Assembly: GCF_042885655.1 (NCBI RefSeq)
Contig: NZ_JBHVRO010000007.1
Location: 168,828-232,827, forward strand
Origin: Psychrobacillus sp042885655
Lineage (GTDB): Bacteria > Bacillota > Bacilli > Bacillales_A > Planococcaceae
DNA length: 64,000 bases
Reading direction: 5' to 3'
Position 1 is the stretch's first letter; every line of letters begins with the position of its first letter. This document shows, in pieces, positions 25,861 to 35,063 of this stretch. Both the position numbers and the translations under genes were made by a program. The notes under the pieces are model-generated. The model ran no database searches. It saw only the letters and a program-made list of their open reading frames with translations, and had not been told where the DNA came from.

Positions 25861-26547
25861 TTGAATGCGAAAATTTTACTGATCGAAGACGACCAATCAA
25901 TTTTTGATATGTTACAAGAGAGATTTATTCAATGGTCATTCGATGTAATTAGACCAGCAGACTTTCAAAACATAGTAGCTACATTTGTAGAGGAGAAACC
26001 ACAATTAGTTATTATAGATATACAATTACCTGCATTTGATGGTTTTCATTGGTGTAGAGAGATTCGCCATCTCTCAAGAGTCCCCATTATTTTCTTGTCT
26101 TCACGAGATCATCCTATGGATATGATTATGGCAATGCAAATGGGGGCAGATGATTTTGTTCAAAAACCATTTCATTTAGATGTGTTGATTGCAAAAGTGC
26201 AAGCAATTCTGCGTCGATCATATGATTATCATAGCGAGAATTTGGATATTAGTAACTGGAATGATGCGGTAATTGATTTTGCTAAAGGTGAAGTTACCTT
26301 CTTGGAAAAATCAAGTGAGCTGACAAAAAATGAGCTTTTTATCTTGCGTATTCTCATCCAATCAGTAAATACTGTCGTTTCTCGTGATGAATTAATGAGA
26401 AAACTTTGGGACGATGAACGATTTGTAAATGATAATACATTATCCGTAAATGTAAATAGACTTCGCTTAAAATTAGAAGAGATAGGCTTAAGGAATTTAA
26501 TTGTCACCAAAAAGGGATTGGGTTATATGGCGATTACAAAGGAGTAG
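25861..26547 (+). CDS. OmpR-family response regulator, BceR-like
   Basis: First gene of a BceRS-BceAB-type module. 228 residues from TTG 25861: receiver domain with acidic pocket Glu9/Asp10/Asp11 (LLIEDDQS) and phospho-acceptor Asp53 (VIIDIQLP), conserved Lys in VQKPF, then a winged-helix DNA-binding domain (about 135-228, ending KKGLGYMAI). AGAGGTGA at 25848-25855 supports the TTG; a GTG at 25852 lies in it. It should activate the ABC transporter genes when phosphorylated by the adjacent kinase. The gene is only seven bases from the kinase. Confidence 0.87.
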   Translation: MNAKILLIEDDQSIFDMLQERFIQWSFDVIRPADFQNIVATFVEEKPQLVIIDIQLPAFDGFHWCREIRHLSRVPIIFLSSRDHPMDMIMAMQMGADDFVQKPFHLDVLIAKVQAILRRSYDYHSENLDISNWNDAVIDFAKGEVTFLEKSSELTKNELFILRILIQSVNTVVSRDELMRKLWDDERFVNDNTLSVNVNRLRLKLEEIGLRNLIVTKKGLGYMAITKE

Positions 26548-26553
26548 AATCAT

Positions 26554-27579
26554 TTGTTCTTTGCATATATCAAAGAAAGAAAAGCGTGGTTACTATTTTT
26601 CTTATGTGTACAGGTTTGGATGAATATTATATTAACTTTAGATATTGCTTTTCTAAATGTATCTATCATCTACATTAATGTGATAAACATTTTAGCCTTT
26701 TTAATATTTTTTATTTGGAGATATAGGGAAGAAACAGCGTATGTAAAGGCGTTAGAAGAAAATTTGGATAATGAAATTTCACTAGATAGATTAAGGGCTG
26801 CTTTCCCAGAAGGAAAATCTAATTTCGAAAAAAAGATAACAACTGTTATTGATGAACTGATATTAGTAGCTAATGAAGAAATGAATCAAATCAAGGTAGA
26901 GCATCTAGAAGAAAACGATCACACATTATCATGGATTCATGAAGTTAAGACACCACTCACGAGTATGCAGCTCATGATTGGTGCATTAAATGAATCGGAG
27001 ATGAGAAAGAAGCTTGAGGTCGAATGGTTAAGAATTTACTTACTTTTAGATCAGCAACTCCACCTTACAAGGTTGCCATCTCTAGAACAAGATTATATCA
27101 TCGAGTCAATTAGCATTCAAAAAGTCCTTCATTCAGAAATCAAAGAGCTGCAGGCTTGGTGTATGCAAAATGGAATTGGTTTCGAGCTTGTGCTTTCAGA
27201 AGAAGAAGTGTTGACAGATCAAAAGTGGTTATCGTTCATCCTTCGTCAGATCTTATCGAATGCAGTGAAGTATAGTGATGAAGACAGTGAAATTAATATT
27301 TATACTCGAAAAGATAATTCGGATCATACTTTACTTTATATACAAGACAATGGAAATGGGATCACACAAGCTGACTTGCCACGTATATTTGAGAAGTCCT
27401 TTACTGGAAAGACGGGGAGAGGAACGACCGCCTCTACTGGTATGGGCCTATATTTAGCTAAGAATGCTGCAGAAAAACTCGGAATTGAAATTGCAGTAGA
27501 TTCTAATATAAATATTGGTTCTATTTTTTCACTTAAATTTCCCTTAAAAAATGAAATGACGAAAATAGCTGGTAGGTGA
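26554..27579 (+). CDS. intramembrane-sensing histidine kinase, BceS-like
   Basis: 341 residues. Two closely spaced membrane helices (about 12-30 and 35-55) with almost no extracellular loop, the hallmark of intramembrane-sensing BceS-type kinases that detect antimicrobial peptides through their partner ABC transporter. The dimerisation/phospho-acceptor motif SWIHEVKTPL carries His129; the ATP-binding part shows LSNAVKYSDE, DNGNGI and GRGTTASTGMGLYLAKN. Starts at TTG 26554 after AAGGAGTAGAATCA. Overlaps the inverted-repeat operator candidate at its stop codon. Confidence 0.88.
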   Translation: MFFAYIKERKAWLLFFLCVQVWMNIILTLDIAFLNVSIIYINVINILAFLIFFIWRYREETAYVKALEENLDNEISLDRLRAAFPEGKSNFEKKITTVIDELILVANEEMNQIKVEHLEENDHTLSWIHEVKTPLTSMQLMIGALNESEMRKKLEVEWLRIYLLLDQQLHLTRLPSLEQDYIIESISIQKVLHSEIKELQAWCMQNGIGFELVLSEEEVLTDQKWLSFILRQILSNAVKYSDEDSEINIYTRKDNSDHTLLYIQDNGNGITQADLPRIFEKSFTGKTGRGTTASTGMGLYLAKNAAEKLGIEIAVDSNINIGSIFSLKFPLKNEMTKIAGR

Positions 27580-27590
27580 CAAAATTGTCA
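27577..27590 (+). promoter_or_regulatory. candidate BceR-type operator
   Basis: Perfect inverted repeat TGACA-AAAT-TGTCA beginning at the kinase stop codon and about 90 bases before the ATPase gene. A second TGTCATGTAA half-site-like sequence follows at 27606. BceR-like regulators are known to bind GTCAC/GTGAC-type inverted repeats upstream of their transporter genes; the assignment here is inference. Confidence 0.6.
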
Positions 27591-27678
27591 TCTACTTTAT
27601 TTTTTTGTCATGTAAATCAAACGATTAACAGACTAAAAAGTCGTACAATAAAGTTAATAATATGTAGGAGGAACATAC

Positions 27679-28440
27679 ATGCTTATTTTGAGCGGTCGTA
27701 AAATAAAAAAAATATATGGCAAAAAGTCAACTGCGCAAGAAGTACTGAAAGGAATCAATATGGAAGTGCAAGAAGGAGAGTTCGTAGGAATAATGGGACC
27801 ATCGGGATCAGGAAAAACTACATTATTAAACGTACTTGCTTCTATTGACAAAGCAACAGAAGGAATTATTGAAATTAGTGGAAACAGTTTAAGTAAGATG
27901 AAGGAACGCGAGTTATCAAATTTTCGTAGAGAGCAACTTGGGTTTATTTTTCAAGATTATAATTTACTGGACACTTTAACGGTAAAAGAAAATATACTAT
28001 TACCGCTTTCTATTAGTAAAGTACCTAGAAAAGAAGCAGAAGAGCGATTTAAGGAACTGACAAAAACCTTGGGAATTGAAGATATCACAAATAAATATCC
28101 AAATGAAATTTCAGGAGGACAAAAGCAAAGAACGTCGGCAGCACGAGCTTTAATTAGTAATCCTTCTATTGTTTTTGCGGATGAGCCAACAGGAGCCCTA
28201 GATTCAAAAGCCGCTACTGCACTACTTAGCAATTTAGAGAAGATTAATTATCATAAAAAAGTGACGATTATGATGGTGACACATGATGCTGTAGCAGCAA
28301 GTTTCTGTTCACGTGTGTTGTTTTTAAAAGATGGTCAACTGTATACGGAGTTGTATAAAGGGGAGAAAGATCGTACACAATTTTTCCATGAGATAATGAA
28401 CATACAAGGTGTACTTGGTGGTGATGGTTATGACGCTTAG
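27679..28440 (+). CDS. ABC transporter ATP-binding protein, BceA-like
   Basis: 253-residue ATPase. Walker A GPSGSGKTT at residues 40-48, signature SGGQKQR, Walker B IVFADEPTGALD and H-loop MMVTHD are intact. ATG 27679 after TGTAGGAGGAACATAC. It pairs with the large permease that overlaps its end by about 11 bases. In BceAB systems the transporter frees membrane lipid targets from peptide antibiotics such as bacitracin and also signals to the kinase; the peptide recognised here is unknown. Confidence 0.9.
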   Translation: MLILSGRKIKKIYGKKSTAQEVLKGINMEVQEGEFVGIMGPSGSGKTTLLNVLASIDKATEGIIEISGNSLSKMKERELSNFRREQLGFIFQDYNLLDTLTVKENILLPLSISKVPRKEAEERFKELTKTLGIEDITNKYPNEISGGQKQRTSAARALISNPSIVFADEPTGALDSKAATALLSNLEKINYHKKVTIMMVTHDAVAASFCSRVLFLKDGQLYTELYKGEKDRTQFFHEIMNIQGVLGGDGYDA

Positions 28441-30418
28441 TCATCTAGTTTTCCGTAGTATGAAGAAAAACATTAAACATTATTATTTATACTTCTTTGC
28501 ATTAATTTTTAGTGTAACACTTTACTTTTCTTTTGTTACTCTACAATATAATCCAAGTGTTATAGAGGTTTCGCAGGGTGTGAAAATAACTGCTGGTTTA
28601 AAGGCAGCCTCATATTTATTGTTGTTTGTTGTGGTGTTTTTTGTTTTATATGCAAACCATCTTTTCATGAAAAGAAGAAGCAAGGAGATTGGGTTATATC
28701 AGCTGATAGGTATGTCGAAAGGCCTTGTGACAAGACTGTTAGCACTTGAAAATACGATTTTATGGGTCGGTGCGATTAGTATAGGAGTAGTCCTAGGATT
28801 TTTAACATCTCGCATTTTCGCAATGATTCTACTTCGTATTTTAGAAAAAGAGGTTCTAGTAGACCTAATCTTTTCAGTTGAGGCACTGCAAATGACGTTA
28901 GTAGTATTTCTGGCATTACTTGTCATAGTATTAATTCAAACAATGGTTAGCATTCGACGAGTTTCATTACTTACGCTATTTACTGCAACAGCAATAGCGG
29001 ACACTAGAGTAAAAAAGTTTAGTGGATTTCAAATGCTTCTCGGGTTCATTGGATTAGTAATGATTGGCTATGGATATTATTTATCGACGACGTTGTTTGA
29101 ATTAGATACAAATAATGTCAATATGCTTTTGTACAAAATGCTTGCTATCTTAGGGACGACAATTGGTGGAACGTATTTTGTTTTTCGATATTCTGTTTCT
29201 TTCTTAATGAATATAATAAGAAAACAAAAAAGAGGCCACTTATCTATTGAAGATGTACTGTCCCTATCTCCAATTATGCATCGTATGAAGTCAAATGCTA
29301 TGTCTCTTACGATTATTACGGTAATATCTGCTACTTCGCTTGGTATTATTTGTTTGTCGTATATCTCCTATTATTCGGCAGGTTCAATGGCAAAGCAAAA
29401 TGTTCCGTTTGACTTTATTTTGATGAATGATCAGGGACAAGCATTTTTGAATGAGTTAAATGAGCGGAAAATTAGTTATTCACAAACAAATATTGATTTA
29501 TTGGATGTAGATGTTAACATCAATGATTTATTTGCTAACGATATACCTGCTGGCTTGAGTATGATGACAAATGGCCCCCTTCCTATTGTGAAGCTGAGTG
29601 ATGTACAAAAGATGATGCCTGAGCTTTCATTAGAAGAAGGAGAAGGCTATGTGATGGGTTATAGTAGTATGATGTCAGAAATAGTGAAACTAGAAAAAAA
29701 TAATCCGGTGCAACTAACAACCTCCAGTGGAGAAGTAGTACTTAAGATAAAGGAAATTACAACAAACTCTTTACTTGTATACTATCTTACAGGCGGTGGC
29801 ATGGCTATTGTAGTTACTGACGAACTATTTGATAAGCTTTCATCAGATAATATGATTCAACAAAAGACTTTTTGGAATAAACAAGTGGGAATTGATTTAG
29901 AAGACCGCTCGCAACTAAAAGAAGTTCAATTAATATATGAAGAAGCAACTAATGATGGTCATTTTGAAGTGATAAAAGATAATGGTGGCAGTAAAATTGT
30001 GAACATGGATTCCCAAGAGACATATAGATTATCTACATTAGATACGATGGGGTTAGTTATATTTGTTACAGGATTCCTAGGTTTAGCATTCTTAATAACA
30101 ACAGGAAGTATTTTATATTTTAAACAAATGAGCGAAGCTGACGAGGAAAGGGCTTCATATACAGTCCTTCGAAAAATTGGTTTTACAACGAGTGAGTTAA
30201 TGAAAGGTATCTATAAAAAGCAAATGTTTAACTTCGGAGTACCATTAATTATTGGTTTAGCTCATAGTTATTTTGCTGTTAAATCAGGCTGGATGTTATT
30301 CGGAACGGAACTGACTGCTCCATTGTTAATCACTATGAGTATTTATGTTATCTTATATTCAATATTTGCATTCTTAACTGTTGGATATTATAGAAAAGTA
30401 GTGAGCCAATCATTATAA
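28430..30418 (+). CDS. ABC transporter permease, BceB-like
   Basis: 662 residues with the FtsX-like BceB architecture: about ten membrane helices in groups and a large extracellular domain of roughly 200 residues between helices 7 and 8 (about residues 310-520), which determines peptide specificity. N-terminal MTLSHLVFRSMKKN matches the family, so I start at ATG 28430 (upstream ATGs at 28409 and 28424 are inside the ATPase gene). Followed by a terminator. Together with the upstream genes it forms one complete sensing/detoxification module. Confidence 0.88.
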   Translation: MTLSHLVFRSMKKNIKHYYLYFFALIFSVTLYFSFVTLQYNPSVIEVSQGVKITAGLKAASYLLLFVVVFFVLYANHLFMKRRSKEIGLYQLIGMSKGLVTRLLALENTILWVGAISIGVVLGFLTSRIFAMILLRILEKEVLVDLIFSVEALQMTLVVFLALLVIVLIQTMVSIRRVSLLTLFTATAIADTRVKKFSGFQMLLGFIGLVMIGYGYYLSTTLFELDTNNVNMLLYKMLAILGTTIGGTYFVFRYSVSFLMNIIRKQKRGHLSIEDVLSLSPIMHRMKSNAMSLTIITVISATSLGIICLSYISYYSAGSMAKQNVPFDFILMNDQGQAFLNELNERKISYSQTNIDLLDVDVNINDLFANDIPAGLSMMTNGPLPIVKLSDVQKMMPELSLEEGEGYVMGYSSMMSEIVKLEKNNPVQLTTSSGEVVLKIKEITTNSLLVYYLTGGGMAIVVTDELFDKLSSDNMIQQKTFWNKQVGIDLEDRSQLKEVQLIYEEATNDGHFEVIKDNGGSKIVNMDSQETYRLSTLDTMGLVIFVTGFLGLAFLITTGSILYFKQMSEADEERASYTVLRKIGFTTSELMKGIYKKQMFNFGVPLIIGLAHSYFAVKSGWMLFGTELTAPLLITMSIYVILYSIFAFLTVGYYRKVVSQSL

Positions 30419-30446
30419 ACTATTTTGGAGAAATTATTTAACTAAG

Positions 30447-30476
30447 ACCTCTTTGCTTAAGCAAAGAGGTTTTTTA
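30447..30476 (+). terminator. terminator after the BceAB-like genes
   Basis: Perfect ACCTCTTTGCTTAAGCAAAGAGGT palindrome, split as ACCTCTTTGC (30447-30456) and GCAAAGAGGT (30461-30470), followed by TTTTTTATATT. Confidence 0.88.
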
Positions 30477-30549
30477 TATTGACAAGGAGGTTAAAAGCAA
30501 CTAAACTTTTTCATGTTAGTAATCTAGTGCGTGAAAGTGAGTTGTTTTT

Positions 30550-31866
30550 ATGAATGCTGTTATTGTGGCAGTTGTTATAATGTTAGTATTGAGTTTACTA
30601 CGTATAAACGTTGTATTCTCATTAATTATAGGTGCTCTTGTAGGTGGTCTAACGGCCGGCTTATCGATTGCAGAGACAATTGATGCGTTTACAGGGGGCT
30701 TAGGTGCAGGAGCGACAATAGCATTAAGTTATGGGCTATTAGGAGGATTTGCGATTGCGATTTCAAAAACAGGAATCCCTGATTTATTAGTCGTTGCTAT
30801 TCTAAAGCTAGTGAAAAGAGAAGACGATTCACCAAAAATGGGGTTAGCGAAAGTATTAGTTTTCTTAATGCTGTTACTGATGGCTGTTTTTTCCCAAAAT
30901 TTAATTCCAATTCATATTGCCTTTATACCTTTGTTAGTGCCACCAATTCTGAAAATATTAAATATGTTGCAAGTGGATCGACGTTTGATAGCTTGTATAC
31001 TAGCGTTCGGTTTAATTACTCCGTATATGTTTCTACCATTTGGTTTTGGAGCAATCTATCAACAAATTTTAGCGACACAAATAGGGTTATCGGGCCTTGA
31101 AGTAAAATTAACAGATATACCAAAGGCGATGGTTATACCGGCTTTAGGAATGTTATTTGGCTTAATAATGGCTTTTATATTATTTAGGAAACCTCGTAAA
31201 TATAATCAAGTTAGATCTGAAGTAGAAGTTGCTGAAGTTAATGTAAAAACAAGAAGTGTAATATTTACAGTGCTAGCCTTAATCGCTGCACTATTTGTTC
31301 AAATAGAAACGGGTGCAATGATTGCAGGAGCTCTTGCAGGTATTACAGTTCTGTATATAACAGGTGCCTTAAAATGGCGAGAAGCAGACCAACTATTAAC
31401 AGAAGGAATGCGTATGATGGCTTTTGTAGGATTTGTTATGATTACTGCTAACGGTTTTGCAGCAGTTATTAACGCAACTGGAGATATAGAGAGTCTAGTA
31501 AATGCTTCAGCAAGTTTATTAAAAGGAAATGTGAGTTTAGCAGTTTTAATAATGTTATTCGTCGGCTTATTTGTAACTCTTGGGATTGGGTCGTCCTTTG
31601 CAACTATTCCAATCATTACTGCTATTTTCGTTCCACTAGCGTTGGAACTTGGTTTAAGCCCATTAGCAATCATTGCATTAATTGGAACAGCTGGCGCACT
31701 TGGAGATGCTGGTTCACCAGCGTCGGATTCAACACTCGGTCCAACTGCTGGGCTAAATGTAGACGGACAGCATAATCATATTTGGGATACATGTGTACCT
31801 ACATTTATTTGTTACAACATACCGTTAATTCTCTTTGGGTGGATCGCGGTTATATATGTACTATAG
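30550..31866 (+). CDS. yuiF: YuiF-like Na+/H+ antiporter family transporter
   Basis: 438-residue integral membrane protein with about 11-12 helices, closely resembling Bacillus YuiF (NhaC-type Na+/H+ antiporter superfamily; a role as an amino acid transporter has also been suggested). Conserved features include SQNLIPIHIAFIPLLVPP and GSPASDSTLGPTAGLN. Start ATG 30550 has only a weak GTGAAAGTGAG ribosome binding site. It sits between the BceAB-like module and rpsJ, where Bacillus has ybaC, so it belongs to the inserted block. Confidence 0.85.
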   Translation: MNAVIVAVVIMLVLSLLRINVVFSLIIGALVGGLTAGLSIAETIDAFTGGLGAGATIALSYGLLGGFAIAISKTGIPDLLVVAILKLVKREDDSPKMGLAKVLVFLMLLLMAVFSQNLIPIHIAFIPLLVPPILKILNMLQVDRRLIACILAFGLITPYMFLPFGFGAIYQQILATQIGLSGLEVKLTDIPKAMVIPALGMLFGLIMAFILFRKPRKYNQVRSEVEVAEVNVKTRSVIFTVLALIAALFVQIETGAMIAGALAGITVLYITGALKWREADQLLTEGMRMMAFVGFVMITANGFAAVINATGDIESLVNASASLLKGNVSLAVLIMLFVGLFVTLGIGSSFATIPIITAIFVPLALELGLSPLAIIALIGTAGALGDAGSPASDSTLGPTAGLNVDGQHNHIWDTCVPTFICYNIPLILFGWIAVIYVL

Positions 31867-31880
31867 TTAGGAAAAGAAAG

Positions 31881-31906
31881 GACGCTCATTTAATCGAGCG
31901 TCGTTT
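31881..31906 (+). terminator. hairpin after yuiF
   Basis: GACGCTC (31881-31887) pairs with GAGCGTC (31896-31902) and is followed by GTTTATAC. The T-run is short, so termination may be partial. Confidence 0.5.
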
Positions 31907-32057
31907 ATACATAGAAAAAAGGCATTATCAACTTAATTTAGCGTTTCATTTTTAAAAATAGCGATAGTTTTGTATACTGATAAAAGACTTAAAGGAACTA
32001 GTTCATTAGTTAAGAGAAATAATATATCAACATTTAAAAAGAATTTCGCCAAAACAC

Positions 32058-32086
32058 TTGCGGAATCTTTTTTTATTGTATATAAT
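32058..32086 (+). promoter_or_regulatory. promoter of the S10 operon
   Basis: TTGCGG (32058-32063), 17-base spacer, perfect TATAAT (32081-32086), about 130 bases before rpsJ. Confidence 0.75.
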
Positions 32087-32099
32087 GTTGAATGTTGGT

Positions 32100-32200
32100 C
32101 TTTGACTGCGATGAAGCGAGAGGTTACCGACACACCCGGCCGCTTTGCCATGGCGAGTGTACGGAAAATTTTCGTGGAGAATGTCTAGAAAATAGGCGAA
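32100..32200 (+). promoter_or_regulatory. S10 operon leader
   Basis: The segment GAGAGGTTACCGACACACCC ... CCATGGCGAGTGTACGG ... AATTTTCGTGGAG is a strongly conserved-looking GC-rich leader of Bacillus S10 operons and contains pairing arms. An open frame through it is incidental. A role in ribosomal-protein feedback is inferred. Confidence 0.65.
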
Positions 32201-32214
32201 AAGGAGGGAAAATA

Positions 32215-32523
32215 ATGGCAAAACAAAAAATTCGTATTCGTTTGAAAGCGTATGATCATAGAATCCTTGATCAATCTGCTGAGAAAATTGTGGAAACTGC
32301 TAAACGTTCAGGTGCAAGTGTATCGGGTCCGATTCCACTTCCGACTGAAAGATCTGTTTATACGATTCTTCGTGCTGTTCATAAGTATAAAGATTCTCGT
32401 GAACAATTCGAAATGCGTACGCATAAACGTCTTATCGATATCGTTAACCCAACACCACAAACTGTTGATGCGTTAATGAAGCTTGACTTACCATCTGGCG
32501 TTGATATTGAAATCAAACTTTAA
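32215..32523 (+). CDS. rpsJ: 30S ribosomal protein S10
   Basis: 102-residue S10, first gene of the S10 operon; also binds NusB in antitermination complexes. The MAKQKIRIRLKAYDHRILDQSA start and SVYTILRAVHKYKDSREQFEMRTHKRLID are diagnostic. ATG 32215 follows AAAAGGAGGGAAAATA; the longer frame from 32092 extends into the leader and is wrong. Confidence 0.97.
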   Translation: MAKQKIRIRLKAYDHRILDQSAEKIVETAKRSGASVSGPIPLPTERSVYTILRAVHKYKDSREQFEMRTHKRLIDIVNPTPQTVDALMKLDLPSGVDIEIKL

Positions 32524-32567
32524 TGGTAAAAATAAAAAATAACAAATTATTATAGGAGGTGTGACGG

Positions 32568-33197
32568 ATGACCAAAGGAATCTTAGGTAGAAAAATCGGT
32601 ATGACGCAAGTATTTGCTGAGAACGGTGACTTAATCCCTGTAACTGTAGTTGAAGCTTCTCCAAACGTAGTGCTTCAAAAGAAAACAGTTGAAACAGACG
32701 GTTACGAAGCAATTCAGTTAGGTTTCGAAGATAAGCGTGAAAAGCTTTCTAACAAACCAGCAAAAGGGCACGTAGCTAAAGCAAGCACTGCTCCTAAGCG
32801 CTTCATCCGCGAATTCCGCGGCTTGGATACAGCTAATTACGAGGTTGGTCAAGAAGTCAACGTTGAAAGTTTCGCAGAAGGCGATGTAATTGATGTAACA
32901 GGTGTTACTAAAGGTAAAGGTTTCCAAGGTGTTATTAAACGCCACGGACAATCTCGTGGACCAATGGCCCATGGATCTCGTTATCACCGTCGTCCAGGTT
33001 CAATGGGGCCAGTTGCTCCGAACCGCGTATTTAAACAAAAGAAATTACCTGGTCAAATGGGTGGACATGTGGTTACAATCCAAAACTTACAAATCGTAAG
33101 AGTGGATGCTGAACGTAACTTACTACTTATTAAAGGTAATGTTCCTGGTTCTCGTAAATCATTAGTAGTTGTAAAAACTGCTATTAAATCGAAATAA
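32568..33197 (+). CDS. rplC: 50S ribosomal protein L3
   Basis: 209-residue 23S rRNA-binding assembly initiator. MTKGILGRKIGMTQVFAENG start and the basic loop HGQSRGPMAHGSRYHRRPGS are present. ATG 32568 follows ATAGGAGGTGTGACGG. Confidence 0.97.
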   Translation: MTKGILGRKIGMTQVFAENGDLIPVTVVEASPNVVLQKKTVETDGYEAIQLGFEDKREKLSNKPAKGHVAKASTAPKRFIREFRGLDTANYEVGQEVNVESFAEGDVIDVTGVTKGKGFQGVIKRHGQSRGPMAHGSRYHRRPGSMGPVAPNRVFKQKKLPGQMGGHVVTIQNLQIVRVDAERNLLLIKGNVPGSRKSLVVVKTAIKSK

Positions 33198-33222
33198 TCT
33201 CTGAAGAAAGGAGGAAACAGGA

Positions 33223-33846
33223 ATGGCAAAAGTATCTTTATTCAATCAAACAGGAGCTTCTGTTGGCGAAATCGAGTTAAACGACAAAGTTTTCGGAATT
33301 GAGCCAAACGAATCTGTTTTATTTGAAGCTATCATTGCTCAACGCGCATCACTTCGTCAAGGTAATCACAAAGTGAAAAACCGTTCTGAAGTAGCTGGTG
33401 GTGGCCGTAAACCTTGGAAACAAAAAGGAACTGGTCGTGCTCGTCAAGGTTCAATTCGCTCTCCACAATGGCGTGGTGGTGGTATTGTATTTGGTCCGAC
33501 TCCACGTAGCTACAGCTATAAGTTACCAAAGAAAGTACGTCGTTTAGCGCTTCTTTCAGCTCTTTCATCTAAAGTTCATGAAGAAAGCATCGTAGTACTT
33601 GAAGGGTTAGCTTTTGATGCACCAAAAACAAAAGATTTCGTGAAAGTGCTAACTGGACTTTCAATCAATAAAAAAGCATTATTCGTAACTGCTGATTTAG
33701 ATGAGAACGTTGCACTAGCTGCTCGTAACATCCCTGGAATCACAGTTGTGTCTGCAACAGGCATTAACGTTTTAGATTTAGTTGGTCACGATAAATTAGT
33801 GATGACTAAAGCTGCAGTAGAAAAAGTAGAGGAGGTGCTTGGATAA
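33223..33846 (+). CDS. rplD: 50S ribosomal protein L4
   Basis: 207 residues; binds 23S rRNA domain I and lines the exit tunnel. Extended arm HKVKNRSEVAGGGRKPWKQKGTGRARQGS (about residues 47-75) is conserved. ATG 33223 after AAAGGAGGAAACAGG. Its stop overlaps rplW by one base. L4 is a known S10-operon repressor in enterobacteria; not established here. Confidence 0.97.
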   Translation: MAKVSLFNQTGASVGEIELNDKVFGIEPNESVLFEAIIAQRASLRQGNHKVKNRSEVAGGGRKPWKQKGTGRARQGSIRSPQWRGGGIVFGPTPRSYSYKLPKKVRRLALLSALSSKVHEESIVVLEGLAFDAPKTKDFVKVLTGLSINKKALFVTADLDENVALAARNIPGITVVSATGINVLDLVGHDKLVMTKAAVEKVEEVLG

Positions 33847-34130
33847 TGGAAGCACGTGATATTATTAAACGTCCGGTCATTACCGAGCGTTCTTCTGAAG
33901 TAATGGCAGATAAGAAGTACACTTTTGAAGTGGACACTCGCGCTAATAAAACACAAGTTAAATATGCAGTTGAAGAAATCTTTGGAGTAGATGTTGAAAA
34001 AGTAAACATCATGAACTACAAAGGTAAATTCAAACGTGTAGGTAAATTCGGTGGATATACAAACAAACGTCGTAAAGCGATTGTTACATTAACTACTGAC
34101 AGTAAAGAAATCGAGCTATTCGAAATCTAA
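33846..34130 (+). CDS. rplW: 50S ribosomal protein L23
   Basis: 94 residues, at the tunnel exit where trigger factor and SRP dock. Motifs IIKRPVITERSSEVMADKKYTFEVD and VNIMNYKGKFKRVGKFGGYTN. ATG 33846 overlaps the rplD stop by one base, indicating coupling; Shine-Dalgarno GAGGAGGTG lies within rplD. Confidence 0.96.
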   Translation: MEARDIIKRPVITERSSEVMADKKYTFEVDTRANKTQVKYAVEEIFGVDVEKVNIMNYKGKFKRVGKFGGYTNKRRKAIVTLTTDSKEIELFEI

Positions 34131-34172
34131 TCCTTACAATAAGGAATTAATACTCAAGAAGGAGGGAATAAA

Positions 34173-35003
34173 ATGGCGATTAGAAAGTATAAACCAACGA
34201 CAAACGGACGTCGTAATATGACTTCATTAGATTACGCTGAAATCACAACTGACAAGCCTGAGAAATCATTACTTGCTCCTGTGAAACGTAAAGGCGGCCG
34301 TAACAATCAAGGTAAAATTACTGTTCGTCATCATGGTGGTGGACACAAACGTCAATACCGTATCATTGATTTCAAACGAAACAAAGATGGTATACCAGGA
34401 CGTGTTGCTACTATTGAATATGATCCAAACCGCTCTGCGAATATCGCATTGATTAATTATGTGGATGGGGAAAAACGTTATATCCTAGCTCCTAAAGGCT
34501 TAGAAGTTGGAATGACAATCGTGTCAGGTCCAGAAGCTGATATTAAAGTAGGGAACGCACTTCCATTACAAAACATCCCAATGGGTACTACTATCCATAA
34601 CATCGAAATGAAACCTGGTAAAGGTGGTCAGTTAGTACGTTCTGCTGGTACATCTGCTCAATTACTTGGTAAAGAAGGTAAATACGTAATCGTACGTTTA
34701 CAATCTGGTGAAGTTCGTTTAATCCTAGGTGTTTGCCGCGCAACTGTTGGCGAAGTAGGAAATGAACAACATGAACTTGTAAACATTGGTAAAGCTGGTC
34801 GTAATCGTTGGTTAGGTAAACGCCCAACTGTACGTGGATCTGTAATGAACCCTAACGATCACCCACACGGTGGTGGTGAAGGACGTACACCAATCGGTCG
34901 TAAGTCACCTATGTCTCCATGGGGTAAACCAACTCTTGGATACAAAACTCGTAGCAAGAAAAACAAATCCGACAAACTTATCATTCGTCGTCGTAAAAAA
35001 TAA
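34173..35003 (+). CDS. rplB: 50S ribosomal protein L2
   Basis: 276 residues, near the peptidyl-transferase centre. KYKPTTNGRRNMTS start, basic GGHKRQYRIIDFKRNK, and C-terminal VMNPNDHPHGGGEGRTPIG with the conserved His are all seen. ATG 34173 after AAGGAGGGAATAAA. Confidence 0.97.
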   Translation: MAIRKYKPTTNGRRNMTSLDYAEITTDKPEKSLLAPVKRKGGRNNQGKITVRHHGGGHKRQYRIIDFKRNKDGIPGRVATIEYDPNRSANIALINYVDGEKRYILAPKGLEVGMTIVSGPEADIKVGNALPLQNIPMGTTIHNIEMKPGKGGQLVRSAGTSAQLLGKEGKYVIVRLQSGEVRLILGVCRATVGEVGNEQHELVNIGKAGRNRWLGKRPTVRGSVMNPNDHPHGGGEGRTPIGRKSPMSPWGKPTLGYKTRSKKNKSDKLIIRRRKK

Positions 35004-35063
35004 AGTGGTTTTACTACGGTTCAAAGAACGAACCGTGGTGCAATCACGGAGGGAGGTTCCAGC

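Noticed and set aside
32092..32214. Upstream extension of the rpsJ reading frame
   Set aside because: It overlaps the conserved S10 leader; ATG 32215 has a clear Shine-Dalgarno and matches S10 length.
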